Assembly (NCBI GenBank): GCA_031424795.1
Contig: JANPIC010000054.1
Coordinates: forward strand, 1 to 43,099
Reading direction: 5' to 3'
Source: Aalborgiella sp031424795
GTDB lineage: Bacteria > Pseudomonadota > Gammaproteobacteria > Burkholderiales > Burkholderiaceae_C
Length of the DNA stretch: 43,099 nt
The first letter of the stretch is position 1. Each line of letters begins with the position of its first letter. Positions 8,818-15,892 of the stretch are shown here, piece after piece. Under the pieces are notes generated by a model. That model ran no database searches and was not told the DNA's origin. It saw only the letters and a program-made list of their open reading frames with translations. Both the position numbers and the translations under genes were made by a program.

Positions 8818-9326
8818 TTGATTTGATCGCTAGACTTGATGCCAAATGGGCGAATACCATCCGTCGCCAACGTCAAACTGCGCGCAGCGTTTAGCAACAC
8901 CACTTCTTGCTGCGCGATGATAGGCTCTGGCCCCAGCGCCAAGCGGCTACTCTCATCCACATGGGTATCACTACTCAGCCAAGTGGTAGGAAATTTCACC
9001 AAATCAACCATCTCACCCGTGCTGGCATTTTTGGCTTGTGGCAAGCCCTCAAACTTAAACCCCTCTGGCGTAGCGCGCCAAACCACCGCCAAACCACTGG
9101 CGCGCGACTGCGCTCGGGCAGAATCCAACAGCGCAGCAAGCCGCTGCGCATCACGCTCTAAAGCCGTCGCAGAAGCATCAGGAATCGCAAACATCACCCC
9201 CGCACTGGCAATCGCGATGATGGCAACCACCACCATCAGCTCCATCAGCGTAAATCCCTTTTGGATCTCGCGCTGAACTGCATGACAGCCGCGCTGTATT
9301 TTTTGACGAAGCAGGCTTATTGCCAA
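8814..9326 (-). CDS. gspH: Type II secretion minor pseudopilin GspH
   Basis: This 170-residue pseudopilin has a prepilin signal at about 22-45 (EIQKG then FTLMELMVVVAIIAIASAGVM), followed by the GspH pattern ERDAQRLAALLDSARAQSRASGLAVVWRATPEGF. No in-frame ATG precedes the signal. The only plausible start is TTG 9326, inside the last codons of gspG (10-bp overlap), which gives a fairly long leader of about 24 residues. The start is therefore less certain than the gene. GspH is a minor pseudopilin near the tip complex. Confidence 0.93.
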   Translation of the reverse strand: MAISLLRQKIQRGCHAVQREIQKGFTLMELMVVVAIIAIASAGVMFAIPDASATALERDAQRLAALLDSARAQSRASGLAVVWRATPEGFKFEGLPQAKNASTGEMVDLVKFPTTWLSSDTHVDESSRLALGPEPIIAQQEVVLLNAARSLTLATDGIRPFGIKSSDQIK

Positions 9327-9802
9327 GAGCCAATATCCGCGTTTTTACCCTCACCGCCAGCCACACCGTCCGCGCCAAAGCTCATCACATCAATATCACT
9401 TTTGATGCCTGGGTTCAGGTACTGGTACGGTTTGCCCCATGGATCATTGGGTAGTTTTTCGATGTAACCCTTCCAATTCGCCGGTGCCGGCCCCGTTGTG
9501 GGGCGGGCGGACAGTGCTTGCAAACCTTGCTCACTGGTCGGGTAGCCTTGGTTGTCCAGCTTGTACAGCTTCAAAGCTTGCATGATGTTGTTCACATCGG
9601 TTTTCGCCACGGCGACGCGTGCATCGTCGTCTCGGCCGATCACATTTGGCAAAATCACCGCTGCCAGAACCCCAATGATCACCACCACCACCATCAGCTC
9701 AATCAGTGTGAATCCTAGCTCCAAACGAGTTTTTAAACCACGTTCAGGGCTGTTTTTGAGGTTTTTCACTGAACCTTCGTTTACAAATCTCAGCTGCAAC
9801 AT
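9317..9802 (-). CDS. gspG: Type II secretion major pseudopilin GspG
   Basis: This is the major pseudopilin, which polymerises into the periplasmic piston. The signature FTLIELMVVVVIIGVLAAVILPNVIGR, with Glu at +5, is followed by the GspG core (AKTDVNNIMQALKLYKLDNQGYPTSEQGLQAL) and the calcium-loop region (PNDPWGKPYQYLNPG...IDVMSFGADGVAGGEG). ATG 9802 has a GAGG ribosome site about 9 nt upstream, but it gives a 30-residue leader. A GTG at 9769, preceded by AAGG at 5 nt, would give a more usual 19-residue leader. It is the first gene of the leftward gsp run; its promoter must lie in the 75-84 bp shared with divergent gspC. Confidence 0.95.
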   Translation of the reverse strand: MLQLRFVNEGSVKNLKNSPERGLKTRLELGFTLIELMVVVVIIGVLAAVILPNVIGRDDDARVAVAKTDVNNIMQALKLYKLDNQGYPTSEQGLQALSARPTTGPAPANWKGYIEKLPNDPWGKPYQYLNPGIKSDIDVMSFGADGVAGGEGKNADIGSWQ

Positions 9803-9886
9803 ATCAATCAACCTCTTAAAATAACTTTACAAAATCTAAATAGACAAAGCATCTAAACAAATTCAAGTTTCCATCATAATCGCCTA

Positions 9887-10633
9887 ATGACGACTGCCAC
9901 ACTCAAAACAGACTCTAACAGCTGGACTTTACGCCTCTTTACATTGCTTGTGTGGGCCGCGGTAGGGTTGTGTACAGCTTATTGGATGTTTAAATTCGCT
10001 ACGACTGAAGCCATTGATGCCATCTCCACCGCGACCACTTCTAACGTGGTGGTGGATACAAAAGCCGTTGCCAAGCTCTTGGGTGCTACAAATGGCATCA
10101 CCGGGAAGGTAGCAGATACAAGGGTTGACGTTAAATTATCGCTGTTTGGACTGGCTGCGTCACCCAGCGGACAAGGTTTCGCACTCATAGCCGAGGCAGA
10201 TAAACCTGCCAAACCTTACCGCATCGGAGCAAAGGTGACGGACGATTTTGTCCTCAAATCCATCAGCAAAACAAATGCCATCCTTGCCGCCTCTACAAGT
10301 GCGCCCGACGGTCTCAAACTAGAGCTGCCTATCCGCAAACCTGGCACTTTGGTAGCCACCACAAATATTGCACTGCCGCCCTCTGCACCACCCATTCCAA
10401 CCGTAGCCAATGCGGCTAATGCATCGACGACAAACGCCACCGCTGCAGCCAATGCGCCGCTTTACGCAAACACCATAGGCACACTGAACCCTGTCATAGC
10501 CGAATCACTTCGTCCCACCAGCCGATTTGCACCTCGTACCCCAGCTCCTGGTACCCCTGTATACGCCAGCCCCAATGCAGTCAGCCCAACAGCTGCCACA
10601 GCAACCAGTTCAGCAGTCGTTCCGCAGCAATAG
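9887..10633 (+). CDS. gspC: Type II secretion protein GspC
   Basis: This 248-residue bitopic inner-membrane protein connects the platform to the secretin. A transmembrane helix (LRLFTLLVWAAVGLCTAYWMFKFA, about 15-38) is followed by the homology region (VDTKAVAKLLGATNG at 51-65, then LFGLAASPSGQGFALIAEADKPAKPYRIGAKV). The C-terminal 80-90 residues are Ala/Pro/Thr-rich and low in complexity, with no recognisable PDZ domain, so it resembles the PDZ-less GspC type. It diverges from gspG across a short gap, so both arms may share one regulatory region. No clear ribosome site precedes ATG 9887. Confidence 0.85.
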   Translation: MTTATLKTDSNSWTLRLFTLLVWAAVGLCTAYWMFKFATTEAIDAISTATTSNVVVDTKAVAKLLGATNGITGKVADTRVDVKLSLFGLAASPSGQGFALIAEADKPAKPYRIGAKVTDDFVLKSISKTNAILAASTSAPDGLKLELPIRKPGTLVATTNIALPPSAPPIPTVANAANASTTNATAAANAPLYANTIGTLNPVIAESLRPTSRFAPRTPAPGTPVYASPNAVSPTAATATSSAVVPQQ

Positions 10634-10655
10634 GCGGCATGGTGTAAAATAATTT

Positions 10656-10710
10656 GCTATATATTTAATAGCTTATTAGGTAATAGATACGCCGGCTAGA
10701 GTCATTTTTA
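10656..10710 (+). repeat. Dispersed palindromic repeat, copy 1
   Basis: GCTAT-N7-ATAGC, then N8 and TAATAGATACGCCGGCTAG with an AGTCATTTTTA tail. It lies in the convergent gap between gspC and the MBL hydrolase. It differs from the consensus CAATAAATACGCCGGCTAG at two bases. Confidence 0.8.
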
Positions 10711-10716
10711 ACGCTT

Positions 10717-10741
10717 AAAATGCCCTGTTTTACGCATTTTT
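10717..10741. terminator. Possible weak bidirectional terminator
   Basis: AAAATGC and GCATTTTT pair around a loop of about 10 nt, between two convergent genes. The stem is short and AT-rich, so efficiency is doubtful. Confidence 0.35.
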
Positions 10742-10770
10742 CACCATAAACTTTGCTAAACTAAACCGCA

Positions 10771-11865
10771 CTATACCGATGCAAACCGATAAACCCCATC
10801 GGTGCAAAATTCGCGCTTTAATTCGCCTTTAAACCATAAATAGTGCAAATGGGCTATCACTTCACCCATGGCAAAGGTGGTTTGGTGCAAATCCAGCTCC
10901 CTTTTGAACATCACGGGCAGCACGTCGGCGGCGCTGCTGGGGCGGATGGAGCAGGTTTCCATGACTTCAGCCAAGCGGTCGGCATGGTGGTCGTGCAGCT
11001 GTTGGATGCGTTCGTGGATGCCGACGAAGGGTTTGCCGTGCGAAGGCAGGGCGAGGGTGTCTGGCGCGCAGGGGGCGAATTTGTCGATGGAGTCTAAAAA
11101 CAGCTGCAGCGCATTGGATTCGGGCTCGATGTTGTAAACGCTCACGTTGGTGGAGATGCGCGGCAGCATCATATCGCCACCGATTAAGATTTTGGACGCT
11201 TCACAATACAGGGCGATGTGCTCAGGTGCATGGCCGTAGCCGCTGATGGCGCGAAAGCGGTGGATGCCTATCGTGATGATGTCGCCATCCATCATGCGGC
11301 GGTAGCTGCGCGGCACGTCGGGCACGAGGCTGGTGAAATAGTTTGATCGGGCTTTGAGCTTTTCTTGTGAAACGGGGTCCACCAAGCCGTGTTTGGCGAA
11401 AAACTGGGCGCTTTCTAGCCCGTCAAAGCCCGAATCTGGAGAGCAGGCCATGCGCACCACGTTGTAATCGGTGCCGCTCATCCACAGCATCACGTTCCAG
11501 CGTTTGCACAGCCAATGCGCCAAACCCACGTGGTCGGGGTGCATGTGGGTGACGATGACGCGGACGATGGGCAAGCCTTCCAGCGCGTTGACAAACACCT
11601 GCTCCCACTGCGCGCGGGATTCGGGTCTGTCAATGCAGCAGTCCACCACCGTCCAGCCGTCTTGGCCGTCGATGTTGTCTTTGAGCAGCCATAAATTGAT
11701 GTGGTTCAGCGCAAATGGCAGCCCAATGCGCAGCCACTTCACGCCGGGTGCTACCTCGATGGCATGTCCAGATTCCGGCATTGTGTCGCCCAGCGGGTAG
11801 TGCAGCTTGCGCTCCAGTTCGTTCATGGGGCTGGAAATATAAGGCTTGGCGGCGGTTTCAGTCAT
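10771..11865 (-). CDS. MBL-fold (metallo-beta-lactamase superfamily) hydrolase
   Basis: This 364-residue soluble metallohydrolase has the superfamily metal-binding motif H107-x-H109-x-D111-H112 (THMHPDH), further ligand candidates in SGYGHAPEHIAL and a late LPSHGKPF histidine, and a C-terminal helical tail (LHYLWFKGELKREF) typical of a hydrolase subgroup frequent in Burkholderiales. The substrate cannot be read from sequence; thioesters or other hydrolysable intermediates are possible. It diverges from a LiuR-like MerR gene with a palindromic operator between them, which points to a role near branched-chain amino acid or acyl-CoA breakdown. That link is inferred from context only. Start ATG 11865. 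Confidence 0.85.
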   Translation of the reverse strand: MTETAAKPYISSPMNELERKLHYPLGDTMPESGHAIEVAPGVKWLRIGLPFALNHINLWLLKDNIDGQDGWTVVDCCIDRPESRAQWEQVFVNALEGLPIVRVIVTHMHPDHVGLAHWLCKRWNVMLWMSGTDYNVVRMACSPDSGFDGLESAQFFAKHGLVDPVSQEKLKARSNYFTSLVPDVPRSYRRMMDGDIITIGIHRFRAISGYGHAPEHIALYCEASKILIGGDMMLPRISTNVSVYNIEPESNALQLFLDSIDKFAPCAPDTLALPSHGKPFVGIHERIQQLHDHHADRLAEVMETCSIRPSSAADVLPVMFKRELDLHQTTFAMGEVIAHLHYLWFKGELKREFCTDGVYRFASV

Positions 11866-11918
11866 AAAAGCAGTATTTGTAGGTCAATTTATCAGTCATA
11901 ATCGGACAAAATTGATGC

Positions 11919-11939
11919 TTACCTTTACGTAAACGTCAA
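11919..11939. promoter_or_regulatory. LiuR-type MerR operator
   Basis: A near-perfect palindrome is centred on TTTACGTAAA (11924-11933), with matching flanks TTACC on one side and GTCAA on the other. This is the form known for LiuR, the MerR-family regulator of leucine/isovalerate utilisation in proteobacteria. It sits between the divergent hydrolase (start 11865) and merR (start 11976), so it could control both. Matching a known motif from memory is strong but not proof. Confidence 0.75.
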
Positions 11940-11975
11940 CCGTTGAACCATCTTACCCCAAGCCTTCAAAAAACC

Positions 11976-12371
11976 ATGAACATAAGTTACACCATCACCG
12001 ACTTGGCCAAAGAGTTTGACTTAACCACGCGTGCGATTCGGTTTTATGAAGACATGGGCTTGCTCAGCCCCCAGCGCGAAGGCGTCGGTGGCCGTAGCCG
12101 CGTTTACAGCGCACGGGACCGCACCCGCTTGAAATTAACCTTGCGTGCGAAGCGTCTGGGTTTGTCCCTCACCGAGGCCAAAGACATCATCGACCTGTAC
12201 GACAGCCCGCGCGACACAGGTGTGCAGCTGCAAAAGTTTTTATCCGTTCTGGCAGCGCATAAGCTTGAGCTAGAAGAGCAAATGACAGATTTGCAGGCGA
12301 ATTTGGATGAGGTCAAAACGCATGAAAAAGAGGCAAAAGCGCTATTGGCTAAGCTCAAACCCTCGAAATAG
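11976..12371 (+). CDS. liuR: MerR-family transcriptional regulator, LiuR-like
   Basis: This DNA-binding regulator of about 131 residues has an N-terminal winged helix-turn-helix (YTITDLAKEFDLTTRAIRFYEDMGLLSPQREG) followed by GGRSRVYSARDRTRLKLTLRAKRLGLSLTEAKDIIDLYD, typical of the LiuR subgroup, and a C-terminal coiled coil (LAAHKLELEEQMTDLQANLDEVKTHEKEAKALLAKLK) for dimerisation. It lacks a metal-binding cysteine array. The start is taken as ATG 11976; a TTG at 11943 would add 11 residues that do not look like the family. LiuR usually sits beside isovaleryl-CoA catabolic genes; here only the divergent hydrolase is adjacent. Confidence 0.82.
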   Translation: MNISYTITDLAKEFDLTTRAIRFYEDMGLLSPQREGVGGRSRVYSARDRTRLKLTLRAKRLGLSLTEAKDIIDLYDSPRDTGVQLQKFLSVLAAHKLELEEQMTDLQANLDEVKTHEKEAKALLAKLKPSK

Positions 12372-12430
12372 CATTAAAAATAGCTGTAGCCGGCGTATTT
12401 ATTGCCTAAACTGCTATTAAATACATAGTA
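12372..12430 (-). repeat. Dispersed palindromic repeat, copy 2
   Basis: Minus-strand reading: ACTAT-N7-ATAGC-N8-CAATAAATACGCCGGCTA with tail CAGCTATTTTTAATGC. The left arm is degraded by one base. It begins immediately after the merR stop. Confidence 0.78.
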
Positions 12431-12449
12431 AATGAAAATTATTTTCATT
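12431..12449. promoter_or_regulatory. Fur-box-like perfect 9-1-9 palindrome
   Basis: AATGAAAATTATTTTCATT is a perfect 9-1-9 inverted repeat, the geometry and AT-rich composition of a Fur (ferric uptake regulator) site. It lies 120 bp upstream of the DUF1566 lipoprotein at 12572, the only gene oriented to be controlled by it. Iron control is an inference. Confidence 0.5.
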
Positions 12450-12571
12450 CCTGCAAGCCCGCGCCTGAATAGCTATTAAAATTTTCATGTTAATTTCAGC
12501 CTCGGTTTTTTTTTTGCATAAAATTCATTTTAAATTCACCATAGACTGAACAAGTATTTAACAAGGTAACT

Positions 12572-13282
12572 ATGAATAATAAACAAGTGAAAACTACGCA
12601 ACGAGCTATTAATTTATTGATGGCTTTGTCAGTAGCTGTTTTGGTTGCAGCCTGTGGCGGCGGTGGTTCAGCGACGACAGATACGCCGTCTGCAACACCT
12701 ACCCCAACGCCTTCACCAGCCGCAACGCCAACTCCAACTCCAACTGCCACACCTACACCTACACCTACACCAGCTCCAACTTCTGTCTATAGATTGGTGG
12801 GTTCATACGATAAGACGGAATGCGTGTTTGACAGTTCGACGGGGTTGACTTGGGAAGGAAAGCCGACAAGTGGTTTCCGAGTTAATACAAATATGTATAC
12901 GAATTATGATGATGCAACACAATTGCAAAAAGGTTCGTCTACTTCTGCAGTGATGCCTACGCAAGCGGAAGTTGATGCTTCAACAAACACAATGGGCTAT
13001 GTGAACGCAGTCAATGCTATGAGTCTTTGTGGATACAGCGACTGGCGTGTACCTAGTTACTCAGAACTGGATGGTATCAATATTAATACATGGTCATCGG
13101 GCACGGTTGGACTTGTCACTGGTGTAGCAGAATGGTTTCCCAACACTAGTTGGGGCAGAACTTGGACTTCCACTCAAGTTCCATCGACGCCATATGGTGC
13201 TAAGACGCTTAGTTTTGGATACTCAACTGGGCATTTTGATTGGTTGAGACGCGATACTGCAAGGCTTCGTTTAGTTCGATAA
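12572..13282 (+). CDS. DUF1566 (Lcl C-terminal domain) lipoprotein
   Basis: This 236-residue exported lipoprotein has a signal peptide with lipobox VAAC (Cys about 28) followed by GGGG. A Pro/Thr linker (TPTPTPSP..., about 38-70) is encoded by short tandem 6-bp DNA repeats. The C-terminal domain is of DUF1566 type (YDKTECVFDSSTGLTWEGKPTSGFR, SLCGYSDWRVPSYSELDG, ending ARLRLVR). It is probably anchored to the outer membrane; its function is unknown. A ribosome site AAGGT lies 5 nt before ATG 12572. A Fur-like palindrome is upstream and a strong terminator downstream. It is paralogous to the lipoprotein at 14809, on the other side of metK. Confidence 0.85.
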   Translation: MNNKQVKTTQRAINLLMALSVAVLVAACGGGGSATTDTPSATPTPTPSPAATPTPTPTATPTPTPTPAPTSVYRLVGSYDKTECVFDSSTGLTWEGKPTSGFRVNTNMYTNYDDATQLQKGSSTSAVMPTQAEVDASTNTMGYVNAVNAMSLCGYSDWRVPSYSELDGININTWSSGTVGLVTGVAEWFPNTSWGRTWTSTQVPSTPYGAKTLSFGYSTGHFDWLRRDTARLRLVR

Positions 13283-13294
13283 ATTTTTATAGGC

Positions 13295-13331
13295 AAAAAA
13301 GCCGCCAGACTCACATCTGGCGGCTTTTTCG
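13295..13331. terminator. Strong bidirectional rho-independent terminator
   Basis: AAAAAAGCCGCCAGA pairs with TCTGGCGGCTTTTT around a 6-nt loop, with A and T runs on both sides. It serves the lipoprotein (rightward) and metK (leftward), which converge here. Confidence 0.93.
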
Positions 13332-13350
13332 TTTTAAGCTAAGTTAGTGC

Positions 13351-14535
13351 TTACAAACCCGCAGAAGCCCGCAATGCGGCAACTTTGTCTGTCTTTTCCC
13401 AGGTGAATTCTGGCTCGTCGCGGCCGAAGTGGCCGTAGGCAGCTGTCTTTTCATAAATCGGACGCAACAAATCTAGCATCTGGATGATGCCTTTTGGACG
13501 CAGGTCAAAGTGCTCTTGCACCAAGGCAGACAATTTCTCGTCAGACATGATGCCTGTGCCTTCGGTGTAAACGGTCACGTTCATCGGCTTGGCGACGCCA
13601 ATCGCGTAAGCCACTTGGATCTGGCACTGCTTGGCCAAGCCAGCAGCGACGATGTTTTTCGCCACATAGCGCGCAGCGTAAGCGGCTGAGCGGTCAACTT
13701 TCGATGGGTCTTTGCCTGAAAACGCGCCACCGCCGTGCGGGCAAGCGCCGCCGTAGGTGTCAACAATGATCTTGCGACCGGTCAAACCGCAATCACCTTG
13801 CGGGCCGCCAATGACGAATCGACCTGTTGGGTTGATCAGGTACTTGGTGTCTTTGGTGATCATTTCTTTTGGCAACACCGGCAAAATGATTTGCTCGATG
13901 ACAGAGTCAATGAAGCTTTGCTTCATTTTGTGCTGCGATTCAGACTGGTCTGGGTCGTGCTGGCTGGACAGCACCACGGTGTCGATGCTGACGGGTTTGC
14001 CGTCCACATAGCGCATGGTCACTTGGCTTTTCGCGTCTGGGCGCAGGTAAGGCATGCGGCCATCTTTGCGCAATTGCGCTTGGCGCTCGACCAAACGGTG
14101 GGCGTAGTAAATCGGCGCTGGCATCAAATCTGGGGTTTCGTCACACGCATAACCAAACATCAGACCCTGGTCGCCCGCGCCGATGTTGAGGTGGTCGTCA
14201 GACGCGTGGTCCACGCCCTGGGCGATGTCGTTGGACTGCTTGTCGTAGCAAACCATGACCGCGCAGCCTTTGTAGTCAATACCGTAGTCGGTGTTGTCGT
14301 AGCCAATGCGTTTGATGGTGTCGCGGGCCACTTGGATGTAGTCCACATGCGCGTTGGTGGTGATTTCACCTGCCAAAACCACCAAACCGGTGTTGCACAA
14401 GGTTTCAGCAGCAACGCGGCTGCGTGGGTCTTGCTTGAAAATCGCGTCGAGAATTGCGTCAGAAATCTGGTCGGCGACCTTGTCTGGGTGGCCTTCAGAG
14501 ACGGATTCGGATGTGAAGAGAAAATCGCTTGCCAT
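13351..14535 (-). CDS. metK: S-adenosylmethionine synthetase (methionine adenosyltransferase)
   Basis: The enzyme makes S-adenosylmethionine from methionine and ATP as a cytoplasmic tetramer. The 394-residue protein is of normal length. Key motifs are SESVSEGHPDKVADQISDA (16-29, ATP and metal binding), GAGDQGLMFGYACDET, the active-site loop region DAKSQVTMRY, and GGGAFSGKDPSKVDRSAAY (phosphate binding). The ribosome site GGAGT is 6 nt before ATG 14535 and could be covered by an upstream ACTCC in a structured leader. The terminator at 13295-13331 closes the unit. In many Burkholderiales metK lies next to the lpxL pair; here a DUF1566 lipoprotein gene intervenes. Confidence 0.97.
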   Translation of the reverse strand: MASDFLFTSESVSEGHPDKVADQISDAILDAIFKQDPRSRVAAETLCNTGLVVLAGEITTNAHVDYIQVARDTIKRIGYDNTDYGIDYKGCAVMVCYDKQSNDIAQGVDHASDDHLNIGAGDQGLMFGYACDETPDLMPAPIYYAHRLVERQAQLRKDGRMPYLRPDAKSQVTMRYVDGKPVSIDTVVLSSQHDPDQSESQHKMKQSFIDSVIEQIILPVLPKEMITKDTKYLINPTGRFVIGGPQGDCGLTGRKIIVDTYGGACPHGGGAFSGKDPSKVDRSAAYAARYVAKNIVAAGLAKQCQIQVAYAIGVAKPMNVTVYTEGTGIMSDEKLSALVQEHFDLRPKGIIQMLDLLRPIYEKTAAYGHFGRDEPEFTWEKTDKVAALRASAGL

Positions 14536-14604
14536 AAAAAAACTCCAATAAAGTTAAAGGACGCGTTGCCTGGAACTTTTCGGAGTCTTGGCGAACGCTT
14601 TAGC
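14536..14604 (-). promoter_or_regulatory. Structured 5' leader of metK (candidate cis-regulatory RNA)
   Basis: In the mRNA sense, GCGTT-C-GCC (14598-14590) pairs with GGC-AACGC (14570-14563) as an 8-bp stem with one bulge. Inside the loop, ACT and AGT can form a short inner helix. The loop also contains ACTCC (14586-14582), complementary to the ribosome site GGAGT (14546-14542). A hairpin plus pseudoknot that hides the ribosome site is the layout of small SAM-sensing riboswitches, but the sequence does not match a class I can name with certainty. Confidence 0.45.
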
Positions 14605-14741
14605 AGATATGTTTAACGTCGCCCTGCAAGTAGTTCAGTTAACTCAGCGACAAGCAAGATTTTAGCAGAAAAAGCGATTTTGGCTATCAGTTTGGGTTGA
14701 AAGCAGTTGTAAATGCAATCACGGGTGCCGACTGCCGAAAC

Positions 14742-14769
14742 TTGCAATAACAACTTGAATCGATAAAAT
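14742..14769 (+). promoter_or_regulatory. Candidate sigma70 promoter for the second DUF1566 lipoprotein
   Basis: TTGCAA (14742-14747), a 16-nt spacer and TAAAAT (14764-14769) lie 39 bp upstream of ATG 14809. Pattern match only. Confidence 0.35.
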
Positions 14770-14808
14770 AAACTTAAGCTTCTGCTATGTTCTGCTGAAG
14801 GAAATTTT

Positions 14809-15819
14809 ATGACCTTAATCCATCGCGTTTTGACTTGCTTGAGTTTTTTACTTATCTCGGCTTGCAACCCGGTGCCGCTGTCGGTTGTCGCATCTGACTT
14901 CAGCATCAACGGTGTGAAAGGTACGGGCGTCATCACAGCCACCGGCAGCGCACAAGAAGTCACGATTGATTTAACCAGCAAAGAAGCCTGCTCAACCCTG
15001 ACCAGCTTGGTTGCCAGCGTAGCGTTGGACGAAGGTGTCACCATCAGCCCCGCACCAGCGGTGGCTCGGGACTACACCGCGCCAGTCACTTTTACGGTGA
15101 CCGAGACCTATGGCGGCAAAGTGGTTTACACCGTCACCGTCAAAGGCAAAGCCTGTACAGCTAATACGACAACGACTAGCACGCCTTCCCTTGTTTCCCC
15201 CACCTGCGCATTAGCCACCAACGGCAGTACAGGTTATAGCTTGGTGTTTAAAGCCTGCGATTCCAATAACGTAGCCACGTATTACGATAAAACCGAGTGC
15301 GTGCGGGACAATGCGACGGGCTTGATTTGGGAAGGTAAAACGACATCTGGTTTGCGTGCCAGTCAGAACAACTACAACAATTTAGACAGCACCAGCTTGT
15401 TACAAATAGCGGCAAACACGGTTCCTTTGACGGTCGCCACACCAGCTCGCAGCCCCACCCAAGCCGAGATTGACGCGCCTGACAATTCCGTCGGTTACAA
15501 AAACAATGTGAACGCGCTCAATCTGTGCGGCTCGAACAGATGGCGTTTGCCCACCAAAGACGAGCTGCAAACCCTGCGTTTGTCGGGTGCCCCAGCTCAA
15601 ATTGCTCAAATTGATTTGAACTGGTTTCCTAATACCAACTTAAATGGTTACTACGCTACGTCAACGCAATTTGGCACTCAGGCAGAGCGAGCATCCGTTA
15701 TTCAATTTGGAGCAGGCACGGTAGACAACTGGTTGCGTGACGGCACCGTTTGGCACCCCACGTTGGGGGCGTTAGCATTTCGTGAAAATTCTGTCAGACT
15801 GGTTCGCTCTGCGTTCTAA
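14809..15819 (+). CDS. DUF1566 (Lcl C-terminal domain) lipoprotein, larger paralogue
   Basis: This 336-residue exported lipoprotein has a signal peptide ending LLISAC (lipobox, Cys 19). An extra N-terminal domain of about 90 residues (FSINGVKGTGVITATGSAQ... VTFTVTETYGGKVVYTVTVKGKAC) looks like a bacterial Ig-like beta-sandwich. The C-terminal DUF1566 domain (YDKTECVRDNATGLIWEGKTTSGLR, LNLCGSNRWRLPTKDELQTL, ENSVRLVRSAF) closely matches the paralogue at 12572. The ribosome site GAAGGA lies 6-7 nt before ATG 14809. No ligand or enzymatic role can be read from the sequence. It sits between metK and the lpxL pair. Confidence 0.82.
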   Translation: MTLIHRVLTCLSFLLISACNPVPLSVVASDFSINGVKGTGVITATGSAQEVTIDLTSKEACSTLTSLVASVALDEGVTISPAPAVARDYTAPVTFTVTETYGGKVVYTVTVKGKACTANTTTTSTPSLVSPTCALATNGSTGYSLVFKACDSNNVATYYDKTECVRDNATGLIWEGKTTSGLRASQNNYNNLDSTSLLQIAANTVPLTVATPARSPTQAEIDAPDNSVGYKNNVNALNLCGSNRWRLPTKDELQTLRLSGAPAQIAQIDLNWFPNTNLNGYYATSTQFGTQAERASVIQFGAGTVDNWLRDGTVWHPTLGALAFRENSVRLVRSAF

Positions 15820-15892
15820 AACAAAAATACTTAGGCGATACTCTACAGGTCAAAAAAATCGTTAAAACTGTATCAGTGAGTTGCGTCTAGGT

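Noticed and set aside
11943..11975. TTG start extending the MerR protein by 11 residues
   Set aside because: The extra residues do not fit the family N-terminus, and ATG 11976 begins exactly where the helix-turn-helix domain normally starts.
12450..12482. Possible truncated repeat copy (ATAGC followed by CAGGCGCGGGC on the minus strand)
   Set aside because: Only the ATAGC arm and spacer are kept; the left GCTAT arm and the CAATAAATACGCC core are missing, so it is too weak to count.
13735..14616. A 293-codon open frame on the plus strand opposite metK
   Set aside because: It is antisense to a clear metK, has no recognisable domain or ribosome site, and its composition follows metK codon usage.
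14613..15044. A 143-codon minus-strand frame overlapping the metK leader and second lipoprotein
   Set aside because: It overlaps the lipoprotein signal peptide on the opposite strand and shows no family features.
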